NCBI GenBank assembly: GCA_963169105.1
Contig: OY720644.1
Location: 1,447,001-1,511,000, forward strand
Origin: Ceriagrion tenellum
Lineage: Eukaryota > Arthropoda > Insecta > Odonata > Coenagrionidae
Direction of reading: 5' to 3'
Length of the DNA: 64,000 nt
Part shown: piece after piece, positions 11,285-22,084 of the stretch
How positions within the stretch are numbered: the stretch's first letter is position 1
How the letters are laid out: every line of letters starts with the position of its first letter
Position numbers and translations under genes: made by a program
The notes under the pieces: model-generated
Seen by the model: only the letters and a program-made list of their open reading frames with translations
Databases searched by the model: none
What the model was told of the DNA's origin: nothing

Positions 11285-11633
11285 TTCTGATGAAGGCTTC
11301 CGCGGGGCATTGATAGAGGTTGATTTCTTTCTTTCGGGTTTTCCGCCGCGTTGGTTCATGTTGAGGACAATATTTCGCCGGCTGTCCTGCTGGCTCCCTC
11401 AGGTCCATGTAACAATTCGGTTCGGGAGGCGTCGTATTATATAGAGTCGTTTTCGCGCCTTTTTTGTGGTCCTCTTCTCTGATTGGTCGGAATCGTTTCT
11501 TCTTGGAAAAGTGCTTTCCAAGAAGCGGAGAGAGGGTAACCGTCGTCTCTATTGAAGTTTTCGCGGTTTTTAGCGATTTCCACCGCTTCTCTAATGAGAC
11601 GGGGGAAATATCTTTTTTACTTTGTGGATGATC

Positions 11634-12870
11634 GTCCCAGCATCCCCGTGACAGACGCGATGCAAGCGGTCCACTCTCTGACAGATAAGGCATGGCCTAA
11701 GGACTTCCCCGACTTCGCAGAGGTCTGCCTGAAGAATTCCTATTTTAGGTGGAATGGAGACTTCTTCCAGCAGGAGAAAGGCATGGCGATGGGTTCACCA
11801 TTATCGCCGGTGATAGCCAACCTTTTCATGGAAAACCTAGAAGAAAGAGCTATGGAAACCTACCATCTGAAGCCGAAGCTGTTCCTACGCTAGGTGGACG
11901 ACACGTTCATAATTTGACCCCACGGAGAGGAAGAACTGAACGACTTTCTTCTCCACTTAAATAAACAGAAAGATTCAATTCGATTTACCATGGAAATAGA
12001 GGAAAATAGACAACTGCCATTCCTGGATGTTCTCGTCACCAGGAGAGAAGACGGCAGGCTAGGCCAATCTGTTTACCGAAAAAAGACGCATGCCAACAGG
12101 TACTTGAACGCAGCGTCACACCACCATCCTATTCAAAAGGAATCTTTCATCCGCACCATGTACGACCGAGCGCGTGCCATCTCGGATGAACAATCCCTCC
12201 AATCTGAGAAGGAACACCTGCTGTCGACCTTTCAACAAGACGGTTTCCACAAGTCCTCCATCTTGAAGATCGCCAAGAGAGTGGAGTTAACCATGGCCCT
12301 GACAAGGACCGTCGAGGAGGACCGAAGGAGTGAAAAACCTGTGGCCAACGCGACAATTCTCTACGTGGCCGGCGTCTCCGAGAGGATAGCTCGAGTCCTT
12401 AAACGGCATAATGTCGTATCTAGATTCAAACCTGTGCAGAAGACGGCCAGCATCCTCTGCAAGGCCAAAGACCGCCTTCCCAAAGACGCCAACGAAGGCA
12501 TCTATTCCGTGCCCTGCAGCTGCGGCTCCAGGTACATTGGACAGACTGCAGAGCGCTCAAGTGTCGCATGCAGGAACATCTGAGAGCCACCAAACATATA
12601 CAGTTCCACCTTTCTGCCATTGCGGAACATGCTTGGGAGGGACCGCAACATAAGATATTATTCCCGGAAGCGATGATCATCCACAAAGAAAAAAGATATT
12701 TCCCCCGTCTCATCAGAGAAGCGGTGGAAATTGCTAAAAACCGCGAAAAATTCAATAGAGACGACGGTTACCAACTCTCCGCTTCTTGGAAAGCACTTTT
12801 CCAAGAAGAAACGATTCCGACCAATCAGAGAAGAGGACCACAAAAAAGGCGCGAAAACGACCCTATATAA
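11634..12870 (+). pseudogene. Penelope-like reverse transcriptase / GIY-YIG endonuclease, broken
   Basis: Coding starts inside the reverse transcriptase (SIPVTDAMQAV) and proceeds through KGMAMGSPLSPVIANLFME to the catalytic VDDTF motif. A TAG at 11891-11893 stands directly before VDD, where a Tyr is usual. A TGA follows a few codons later, just after FII. The frame then reopens (LPFLDVLVTRREDGRLG) and runs to the GIY-YIG endonuclease: GIYSVPCSCGSRYIGQT near 12505-12555. A frameshift near 12570 is followed by the C-terminal segment (IAEHAWE, RLIREAVEIAK). The N-terminal part of the reverse transcriptase is missing. The product would be non-functional. Confidence 0.85.
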
Positions 12871-12900
12871 TACGACGCCTCCCGAACCGAATTGTTACGT

Positions 12901-12942
12901 GGACCTGAGGAAGCCAGCAGGACAGTCGGCGAAATATTGTCC
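12901..12942 (+). ncRNA. Hammerhead-ribozyme-like motif in the Penelope right arm
   Basis: The order is GGAC (stem I), CTGAGGA (CUGANGA core), one extra A, GCC...GGC (stem II, 12-nt loop), GAAA, TATT, GTCC (stem I partner). This matches the hammerhead layout with a nearly absent stem III, which has been described for Penelope-like elements. The extra base before stem II departs from the canonical fold. The inverted left arm carries a degenerate copy whose core reads CTGAGGG. Activity cannot be judged. Confidence 0.4.
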
Positions 12943-12988
12943 TCAACATGAACCAACGCGGCGGAAAACCCGAAAGAAGGAATCAACT

Positions 12989-13001
12989 ACTAATAATTTA
13001 G
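12989..13001. repeat. 13-bp target-site duplication, right (Penelope insertion)
   Basis: ACTAATAATTTAG, the partner of 11272-11284 with one mismatch. Confidence 0.6.
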
Positions 13002-13446
13002 CCTTGCACGCATTTACCCTCAATTCCACTCCCTCCGTTGATTCACAAAACTTATCTAGGAGCTTCTGTAATCCCTCTTGGCTCTCTGAGATCAAAACAG
13101 CATCATCCGCATACGGTAGAACTCGCATGTTTACATTTCCAATCAAAACACCATCGTTTTCACTACATGCATCTCTAACACATTTATCCATAAATACATT
13201 TAACAGCCAAGGTGACGTTACGCATCCTTGCTTTACCCCTTGTTTTAATGCAAACCAATCACTCAGAACCCCGTTAACTCTCACTTTTGCCTTACTATTA
13301 TCATACATCACCATCATAACATTCAATAACTGCCCATTCAATGCATAATCTTTCAAAACATTCCACAACTTCTTTCTATTTACCCTGTCATATGCCTTCT
13401 CTAAATCAACAAACCACAATACACTTTCTTTCGGACGCCCATACAT
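13002..13446 (-). pseudogene. RTE-like LINE reverse transcriptase, N-terminal part (5'-truncated)
   Basis: The minus-strand frame starts MYGRPKESVLWFVDLEKAYD, covering the palm motif around FVDLEKAYDRV. It continues with GVKQGCVTSPWLLNVFMD, then the catalytic YADDAVLIS near 13115, then LDKFCESTEGVELRVNACKAK. The frame is then interrupted by the Penelope-like element; the remainder is at 10926-11271. The endonuclease and the start of the reverse transcriptase are absent, so this was a 5'-truncated retrotransposition product before it was hit. Confidence 0.8.
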
Positions 13447-14224
13447 TTTGATAGTTGTAAACTAACTTGGCGCTCTAAATCAACCATTTTCTTCCCCGTT
13501 AGATGAGCGATAAAAAATTTGTTGCTTGCAGACTTGACATATAATTAGAAGTACTAAATAGATTCGAAGCTTGAGGTTTCAGCTTCAACTCGTATTGGGG
13601 ATTTATGGCAATTGTAAATCAGTAGGAAAGTGAGTCAAATTATACCTCCAGAACAAACAAAAATTGGGGTGCCAACCATACAATGTTACTTCTATTTCAA
13701 GTTGTATTTCAGCAATACAGAAATGAAAAAGGAAGAGGATAAACTAAAGGAAATGTTTCCCATGTTGTTTAAAATAGTATTTGCCAGTACTTGTCCCATG
13801 TTGTCATTAGTTGTTGAGATATCACGGATAGAGTATACATAAAGAGAAAAAGTTCGTAATCGCAATCTTGAAAACAGGTGCTTCAACGAGAAAACGATGA
13901 GTGCTAACAATTCTTACAATCGCCTCATTTAACTGCGAAAAGTGGATTTTTTCACAAATGGGCATCCACCCAGTCAATTATTCATTGGATCATTTGACAT
14001 AGAATGACCCTGTAGTTAGTCGATTGATTTACTCCTTAAACCTCGTATCCTTATCGGCCAGTACAAGCCACGCCACGCCCCGTATGTTGGCGGAATGACT
14101 CTTGCGCTCCTGTGCATTAGTGTAGAAGCATGAACATTTGTACAAAATGTCTTCCATCAGTAGCATAATAACATCGCGCATATTTGTGAATTATCCACTC
14201 TTGACAAGTTTTCGCCATTTTTTT
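13447..14224. other. Mostly unannotated; contains diverged repeat copy B (13670-13860)
   Basis: 13670-13860 on the minus strand parallels 8395-8590 (TACTCTATCCGTGATAT, ATACTATTTTAAACAACAT, ACAACTTGAAATAG). Nothing else is recognisable. Confidence 0.35.
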
Positions 14225-14320
14225 GCAAATGTGGGGTAATTCATGTAATAGATAACTCACCCCATGCCACACACACACGAAGTGGCTCGCAGGGTATTGT
14301 GTCGATATAGATAAACTCCG
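14225..14320 (+). mobile_element. LINE 3'-tail fragment
   Basis: CCCCATGCCACACACACACG followed by GTGGCTCGCAGGGTATTGTG is, in reverse complement, the block that opens the 9309-9565 copy. Only about 100 bp remain. Confidence 0.4.
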
Positions 14321-17134
14321 GTTCCCTCTTGACGCTGAAAGTTAAAGTAAAGGGTTCCCCAACACACAGAGATGATTCCTCAGTATTTCCCAAGGTTTTT
14401 TTATCTTAATATTCCTGACATTTTCCGGATATCCCCGCTGTTTCATCGCCCCCCCCCCTGGGTATTGAGAGAAGTGGTACTCCACATCCTCGACAAAGGA
14501 GTTCAAGGATTCATTTTCCCCTCGAGGAAGGAGTGGTCCCTGGAACAAGAAGGACAAAGTCGAGGCACCCTCTCCGGAAGGATAATTGAGTGAGGGCCAC
14601 TCCTCGTCGCCAAGACGACGCCGAGAAGAAGCATCAACAGGAGGAAACGAGCGCGCGACAATTGGCCACGTGGTGAACTCCAATAAACCTCAGCCGCCAG
14701 GTGGCGCCGACGACGGCGGCTTCGCAAGAGCTAGTATAAGGTTTGTGCGCGATTCTCGTTTATGAACAGCTTTGCGTGAAACTCGGCAAACGAGTACCCA
14801 TCAGTCATATGTACAGACAGATGTGATGATAACTGCATGTTGCCGATTGGTGTCTAGGCAATTTTATGTTATTTCAACACGTAGCCTTAAGGCACTTGTC
14901 GTACATTTCGAAATAATTCCATTACATAAGTATACGCAAAAACGCAAAATAATACGTATAATACTCTGAAAAATGTTTCTAACAAATATCAAGGCATCAT
15001 GCCGAGCATAAGATACGATTTTCGCTTACATTTAGAATTCCGCGCCGTAAACCCAAGTTATAGCAATGCTATGATTAAGACGAAACTTTTAAAATATAAA
15101 TCTGGGATCGTATATGATATCAGTTCCTTACATGTTACTTCCACCCTATACAGACAGATATGCACTCGAGCGAAGTGTGAGCCCAGACTTTTCATTCGAT
15201 TTGCTCGAGAGTTCATGAAAATGTGCAGTCGCGATTATAGCGCCATCATCATCATCCGCTCCTTAAAGGGAAAGGGGGCGAAGGGGGAAGGGACTACTCC
15301 CGGGCATAGCTTGGGACCCTGGGCCCAGGGTTCGCTCCCGACGATCGATCAGCGAGCGAGCGAGCAACAGGAGAGGGAGGTGGGGGGCACATCTGGAGGG
15401 GATGCTGGGAAGGAGTGTTTTAAAGCGAGAGGGTTCTCTCTTTGGGAAGGAGGAGTAGAGAGCTCTCTCGGCATGAGCCAAGGCCAACCCCTTCCTCTCC
15501 CCTCCCACCCCACACTCCCCTCGATTGTGACCAACCACCTGCATCCTTGTTCACTGTTGTACTCCTCCGTCTTTAAGGATATCTACTAAGGCGGGGAAAG
15601 GGACACGGCTCCCCCCCCCCCTTTACACCTCCTAAACACACACGATACTTAATCCAGCACACGACCAATTGTGCCACGCGGGTACTCCTTACGGAGACAG
15701 AGAGGAATCTGGATCGATTTTACCCGTTCCAGAAGGTTTCACAAGAGCACTGAACCTGTAAGGAAGGGGGTATTTATCGTTCATATCGTTCACGCCTTAT
15801 GTACCATAATTATAGATTAAGTGATCGACGGCAGCGAGCAACTAAGACAACTGTCCAGACATATTCGCCTATCGTTGATTTCGCGGCCAGGAAATTTCAA
15901 ACAGCCGCGTTTAGACATTCGGCGCTAGATTCCTAAGGCGAAGCTCGAACAGCGACTGTAAACAGTAATCTATTTGAATGACAGCTACTAGATCCGCATG
16001 AATAATGTCATTGAATAGCTCATCGAGTATGAAGGCAATCATGCTATAAACCCGGAGCTGGGTCAGCAAGATCGGTTGGAAGTTCCGGACACTTCATTGC
16101 GATGCAAAGAAGCAAAAAGAGCGATCACAAGAGAGTCTAGGTGAAAGTCATGTTAGAATGTCATCTCTATCACTAGCACTTCCTCCACGCAGAAGGTTAT
16201 CATCCAAAAGTCACGTCTATTCCGAAAATGGGTTTCCGTAAAAGTACCAAGACCTTCATAACTACCTCTAACACACGTCTGCAAGATTTGTAAAAAAGTT
16301 GTAACGATTAATTTAGCAGTTTTCCGAATGATTAAAGGTAATTGGAGTGGAAATCTTTAACTGACTGAAGGAAAAAAAGGAGGTAAAAACTTTAGCACAA
16401 GTTTCAAGCAGACCATTTTTTGCTGGGCGTTCAAGATAATTTGCTAGAACCAACCTATTACGAAAGAAACGATCACAGGCATAATATAAAAATAAGATAG
16501 CAGAACGGAGAGATTTAAAATATCATTTTCCCACGTCCAATAAGGGTCCATCATAGTTACGATAGATCTATTCTATGAAACACAGACACTGAGTAGATAG
16601 AGTAGACATAGCACTAGAGTTAAATAAATTATCCTCATGAATTAACGACACCCCGCATAAAATGTCCCGTATGATTTCGTTTACAGCATGATTTAGTATC
16701 TTGTTGTATAATTTATAAGTAGCATTAATAATATAAACCTGTATTTGTATTCACAAATGAAAAAACGACTTCGTTTTCTTCCACTGATTTATTTTTTCGG
16801 TACGACATGTTTCGTTGGTTGGTTTCGACCGCGTTGGTTTTTCCCCAATTCTCACCATAACCGCTACCCCTTACCTCTCTCCGGGGTTTCCCCCCCCCCT
16901 CCTAACACCCACTTCTTCCACCCCTCTCCAACCTCCCCCAAGTCCCTTCCAGGTATTTATTTATATTTGCTTGAAATTCAAAAATTTTTGTACTTGAAAA
17001 TTACCTCTATGTGTCGAAACATGTCGAAGCACTCTCCTAGTTTCTGGTCTGACCGCGAACTGTTCTCCTGACTTTTTGGTCTCCGCCTAACGACCGGGGG
17101 AAGAAGCGAGGTTCTGATTTGATCTGGTAAGAGT
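14321..17134. other. No supported gene; GC-richer stretches at 14500-14760 and 15240-15780
   Basis: The two GC-richer stretches contain CpG-bearing and purine-rich runs (for example near 15270-15430) and a homopolymer C run near 15611. A 196-codon open frame at 14999-15589 has low-complexity content and no domain; I regard it as fortuitous. A short block at 14860-14900 (ACACGTAGCCTTAAGGCAC) resembles 26660-26700 and may be a LINE 3' tail. The rest is unremarkable. Confidence 0.35.
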
Positions 17135-17215
17135 ACTGGTTGAATGGTGTGTAATCACCCCGTGCTACACACCCTAGTGGTGGCTTGCACAGCACTTCGT
17201 ACATGTAGGCACGTT
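17135..17215 (+). mobile_element. LINE 3'-tail fragment, diverged
   Basis: AATCACCCCGTGCTACACAC followed by a GGCTTGCACAGC-like block and ACATGTAGGCACG parallels the reverse complement of 9311-9390. It is a short, diverged copy. Confidence 0.35.
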
Positions 17216-18157
17216 TCTGGAAAGTCATAACGCTAACAAGCACCCTCGAATCTGCTGTTGGTCCAAGTACCGTGCGTGACGAGAGATTAAATCCCTCACA
17301 AGCTTTCGCCTCCGTCCTGCACCCCCCTTGTTCACGTGTGAGGACAAAATATGTAGTAGTACACACCTTCGCGCGATCACACACACAGGCACGTGACCTC
17401 GACGCGCGCTTCGAATTCGATCCGCAGCGGATTCGTGTGTAAAGCTGCCCCTCTCACACGCGCGCGTCTCATCTACGTACGTCATTTTTCATGCACCGCT
17501 CCTCCTCCCGTTTTTATTTATTCGAAAAGGTGGATACGAAAAGAGAGGGCGGGCAAAGAGAGTGATAACTTTCTCAACTTCATTGGTGTTGGGTTTCATT
17601 TGTGGAGGCAAACGGCAAACTACTCACCGTGGTGAGTCCCTCTCGGGATTCCGCGAGAATTTCCGCTGTAAGTTGCTTCTGGAGGGTTCGTCTTCCATGA
17701 AACAACCATGCATACATCTTCACAACGTTTTACAAATTTAGTATTGCATATTCATGGCTTGAGGTGAAACATTAATCTGAATACACTGATTTTGAAGACC
17801 TCAGACAACATTCTGAGCACAGTTTACTCGTCTATGGTAACAATGAATTACTAATACTGAATATATCATAGTACCATTTTCAAGTACATTTTGCACAAAA
17901 TGTTCAGTCGAATGTCTACACAATCAATATTATTCATACTAATTTTTTCACCTCAATCCCTGAAGACTTAAAAATACACTTGTGAAACGGTAACGAGAAG
18001 AACGCGAAGTTTTTTTATTGAAGTCCGACACCACTAGTCTTCCTTAACTTAGTCTCAGAGGCCTTAAGTTACATTAGTTCTGGTTCGGAGTAAGTGGGAA
18101 CTTGTGGAGTTGATGCAATTGTATTCTATAAGGCCTTAGCAACTGACCACAAAACAA
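17216..18157. other. No recognisable gene
   Basis: Short overlapping open frames on both strands occur at 17225-17485 in a CG-containing stretch (GCGCGCGTCTC near 17460). None has a recognisable domain. Confidence 0.35.
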
Positions 18158-18893
18158 TGTGTGGCGACCACGGGTCTGTTTCTCAGAGCTACAAGTCTAC
18201 GAGTCACGTGACTGTTTTCACAAGGCGGATGTGTTATTCAGATACACCTAACCAACGACTTGTACTGGTCCCAAAAAATGGCGACCCAAATCAAGATCAT
18301 ATTGTATAACTCGTATTTTGATGTTTACGATATATTTTCGTGTACCCAGCAATATTTCCAATTCAAAACTTGGTGCAACATTTTTGGGTCAATAAAAATG
18401 ATTGCATATGTGCTGAAAAATATTATATGTCGTAACTTACCTTAAAAGATCCGAAGCGAATACTAGTTTTCGGGTAAATCAAACATCATAAGATAAAATC
18501 GTTAATTTCGCCATATTTCTTGAAGGATGAGCTTTAAATGGTAGTAATTTATAAATCTTACATATCAAGATATCCTGTTGATTTGTTTTTATCTTTATTG
18601 AACAACTATTAACGGCGTTACAACGTAATATCATAACGAAACTTCATGGTAACATACCGTATGATGGCGACAATAACATTTCTAGGAACTTGCTGTTCGT
18701 ATTTCCAGTTATTAAGGATTATATCACTCCACAGAAACGAATTGATAGGTAGGTGTTTATTACTAATAAATTAAACATTGTGAAACATCTGGATATTTAA
18801 TTATTTTCTCTAGACTGCTTTGTCGTCGTGAATTTCGCCCGAAAACCAAGTTACCAAGCCTAACAAAGTCGCGAGTAGACTTTCATTTGAATA
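18158..18893 (+). repeat. 0.72 kb interspersed repeat, copy 2
   Basis: In the opposite orientation to 9583-10305, with the same internal blocks in order: GTTTCTCAGAGCTACAAGT, GTCACGTGACT, ACAACGTAATATCATAACG, CATGGTAACATACCGTATG, GATATTTAATTATTTTCTC, GACTTTCATTTG. Similarity appears to stop at both ends at the same points as in copy 1, supporting a discrete unit. Confidence 0.65.
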
Positions 18894-18989
18894 ACCAATG
18901 AAATATGACCTGCGATGTACCAGAGTCATGTTTAACTTATCATTGTTCAATGATGAAGGACATGGTGAAGGGAATCTTCACCAAAAAAA

Positions 18990-19875
18990 TGAGAGACGCT
19001 TCACCAAACGACCAGGGAAATCTGACTCGGGACTTAACCACAGCTCGGAAAAAATTGAAATCCTAAAAGAAATTACGGGAAGAGTGGGTCTCCAAGTATC
19101 ACTTGATAAAACAGAATACATTAAATGCAATAAAATGGTAGCCGAATTTATAGAAACGAAATGTGGAAAAATCAAAAGAGTTCTCCAATTTAAATATTAA
19201 GGCGAAACGATACAAAAATCGGGCCTATAGAATGCTGTCAATGCAATTCGTTGTCAAAAGAAGGAAACTGCCCTAAGATTCACTAACAAAACATTTAAAC
19301 AAAAAATTCATTTCTAACCATACCAAATTAAGACACAGTAAAACAGTTATAAAGCCAGAATGCCTCTCTGGAGAAGAAACATTCATTTTAAATAGAAAGA
19401 AAGATATCGAGGAAATCCTAAGGAATGGAAGAAAAATAATTAGGTAAATCTTAGGTCCACAACGCAATGACCAACAAACATAAATATTAAGAGGAAATAA
19501 ATAAATCCGAAGACATGCTTTCTGAAATGAGAAAACGCAAGCTGAAATTGTGCGGGGATATTAAAATGATGGAACTAACGAAATTAACAAGACAATTCGT
19601 GGAATTTAACGATAACCGAAGTAAAGCCAAATCTGAAACAATTACACGACAGCAGTTAAAGACAACCTGATAGAAGTAGGGATAACACCAAAGGAAATAG
19701 AAACATTTTTCGCAAAAAAATTAGTCACTGGATGGTTGCCGAACCAGCAAAATACGATAGGACCGGAACCACCTCGTCGGATGAAAGAAGGCAAGCCCAT
19801 CCAGAAAGAATGATAGAGTGATGGGCGCAAAGAAAGCCCAAACAAACCAAACCAAGTTTGTTCTTCGCGTGGTCC
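18990..19875 (+). pseudogene. LINE reverse-transcriptase C-terminal half, degenerate
   Basis: The plus strand shows EILKEITGRVGLQVSLDKTE and CGKIKRVLQFKYLGETIQ, the post-YADD region of non-LTR reverse transcriptases. Further on are VIKPECLSGEETFILNRKKD, then EEILRNGRKIIR, and near 19790 a C-terminal ERRQAHPERM-like segment. Several stops and frameshifts intervene (for example TAA after FKY at about 19198). Endonuclease and catalytic YADD are absent. The family is different from the one at 10926-13446. Confidence 0.65.
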
Positions 19876-22083
19876 AACCACGTGGTCCTCGCACACAAAC
19901 ACAATATATAGGTAAAACACGGACGATGTCAGCGTGAGGTAAGTTTTGTTCTCATGCTATGTTCTGGCGTTCAATGTAAATCGCCCGCCATTGACCGGGG
20001 GAAAGTAGGAATGCAGGGGAGGCAAGACGAGAGATTTCACGAGAGTCCAGCGTTAAATCAGTAAAACTTCTCTTTCTTACTCGCGTCACTTGTAAACAAA
20101 CGTGACCATTATCTGATAACGCCAACCAAGGCTTACCTGCACTAATTTTTTCCCCAGATGAAACTTAAATCACAAGATCTTGAAGGCGAAATAGGTAGAG
20201 ACGAAAACAAAATTATTTTCTCACTATGCACCTATCAATTTTAACAAAAAAATGCCTGCGCTAACGCGTTGGTGTTCTTCCTCGTTCGTACGCAGGCAAA
20301 CCTCAAGGTAATTAAGTTGCACGTAAAACGGATTTTTTATAATTTCAAAAACGTGACCAATATCGTGTAAGGTCATTAAAAGCTTACCTTTTGCTTTTGG
20401 TATTTTCGCAAATTAAGCATGAAGTTAGGCTGGAAATGGGCAAAGCAAAGGAAAAAACTCAGGTAGCAGCGGAAGAAAAAAGTTTATCTTCATACTCCAA
20501 GCGTGAGAAATTTCTGTGATTAAAAAATATTAGAGGGGAAACCTTTAAGAAATAAAATAGGAGTGCAATGAAGGCACCAAGTCATCATTATGTTTTACTT
20601 GCTCGCAATTAACTCCAATAAAAGAAATACAAGTGAGTTAGTCCATGAGGAAAGGCGCCGTAGTTGGCCTAATGGGCGAATGGGAAAAGTGACCGTTCAA
20701 AAATATACTCCGGAAATTAATGGCAATGTTTAGAAATTTTATTTTGGCCGGAAGTATTTAAGGCCTCTGATCTCCATAGCGGTACATTTTTAAATACACA
20801 AACGAAAATATGAGATTTTTCATTTGACTCATGTATATACCTGGCCACCTGGGAACATGTCATCACCAGACGAGATTAAGTCAAACGTCCACTCGTCAAT
20901 AATACGCAACGAATATCAAAGGAAGAAAATGTACGAATGCCATGCACAATTCCATTGATTCTACCAAGGGATTAAAACCATTACTTTTTTAAATCATTAG
21001 TTCTATCAAGCCGCTGAATTAAGCGGATAAAATAGAATCGAAATATGTTAATTGTTTCTAGGGTAGCTCAGCGGACCTGTTCGTGATTTGTTGAATGTCA
21101 ACAAAACCGAAGACGAGAAAAAAATTTACCTGGATACACCTATTTATTTTTCAGCAATATGAAGCATTATAGAGATACGAAAAGCTGTGAATCATGAGTT
21201 TACGTAAAAATGTATTCCTAACTTATCAATTAAGCGGATGAAAAAGCCTGAATTCCATTTTGTTGTCATATGTGTCACAACTTTTACATCATGTAACCGT
21301 CACTACATACCTTAGACACAGTCTAAATAAACAGTCACCTTACTCCCATAAGCCCCATGGGAAATAGCCCGTATCCTCCAATAGCTGCACGTAGCCAAAT
21401 TTACCTAAGCACGGAAAGAAGCGTGGCAACTACTCTTAAGTGGAATGTTAAACATTATCCCGCGTTTCTAATACGAGGAGGAGAAGTGAATGCTGCTTTT
21501 TCTATCCAAAGAGTGTGTTTATTCGATATATTTCCGATTCCTCTTTGTTAAAATTCAGGATATGCTTCTTAAGGATGAAGGTAATGCTGAATACATTAAA
21601 TAAATATTTTTGTGAGATAAGAGTTGATTTTTTTACTAAGGAACATTATTTACCTTTGCACATTTATGTAGGAATGATTTTAATCTAAACAATTTATCAA
21701 ATTATTTTTTACACATTATGCAAGAACATTCAAAATATTGCAAAAAACTTTTACATAATTTATTATGATCAGATCCATTAGACTAGCATACTTTTCGCAT
21801 TAATAATTGTGGAGTTTAGAATGAAAAATCACAAGAAGCTACATAATGCTCTTATATAAAATGAAAACATTACGAAGTCTGTAACATTTATTCCACTTCC
21901 CCGGATCGTGATGTAGAAGGTCCATTCTGTCGGCGCGCTCCAGCCACAGCCTTCCTCGTTGTGGATCGGATAGAATGCGATAAAATCGTAAACGAAACTG
22001 AGTTTTTGCATCGCACAGCACAGCAAAAATTACCTCCGCCCTTTCCCGGCATCTTTTCAAGCGAATATAACGCTTTCATCTCA
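19876..22083. other. No recognisable gene
   Basis: AT-rich. Motifs such as AATTAAGCGGAT recur twice (near 21015 and 21230), but without a clear repeat unit. No domain or terminal repeat. Confidence 0.35.
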
Positions 22084-22084
22084 G

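Larger units (their letters stand above)
11285..12988 (+). mobile_element. Penelope-like retroelement with inverted terminal arms
   Basis: A 5'-truncated Penelope-like element inserted into a minus-strand LINE. The left arm 11319-11633 is the inverted complement of the right arm 12675-12987, about 95% alike by eye. The right arm contains the end of the coding region and the 3' region. About 34 bp of unpaired sequence (11285-11318) precede the left arm. Between the arms are reverse-transcriptase and GIY-YIG endonuclease coding. The flanking 13-bp duplication supports true insertion. Inverted long terminal arms and a short extra tail are known features of Penelope elements. Several disabling changes make it inactive. 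Confidence 0.85.

Noticed and set aside
11088..11693. 201-codon minus-strand frame that seems to join two protein types
   Set aside because: It is a chance read-through from the inverted Penelope arm into the LINE reverse transcriptase, not a fusion gene.
12731..13348. 205-codon plus-strand frame
   Set aside because: It begins in the Penelope C-terminus and continues antisense to the LINE reverse transcriptase; no single product.
14999..15589. 196-codon open frame on the plus strand
   Set aside because: No domain, low-complexity and purine-rich middle, changing amino-acid character along its length, and antisense frames of similar openness. Most likely a composition effect.
17037..17485. 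Overlapping 115- and 86-codon minus-strand frames in a CG-containing stretch
   Set aside because: They overlap each other in different frames and include a LINE 3'-tail fragment; no domain.
20081..20400. Possible direct repeat of AAACGTGACC ... GCTTACCT blocks
   Set aside because: Similarity is limited to short words and cannot be extended; no boundaries.
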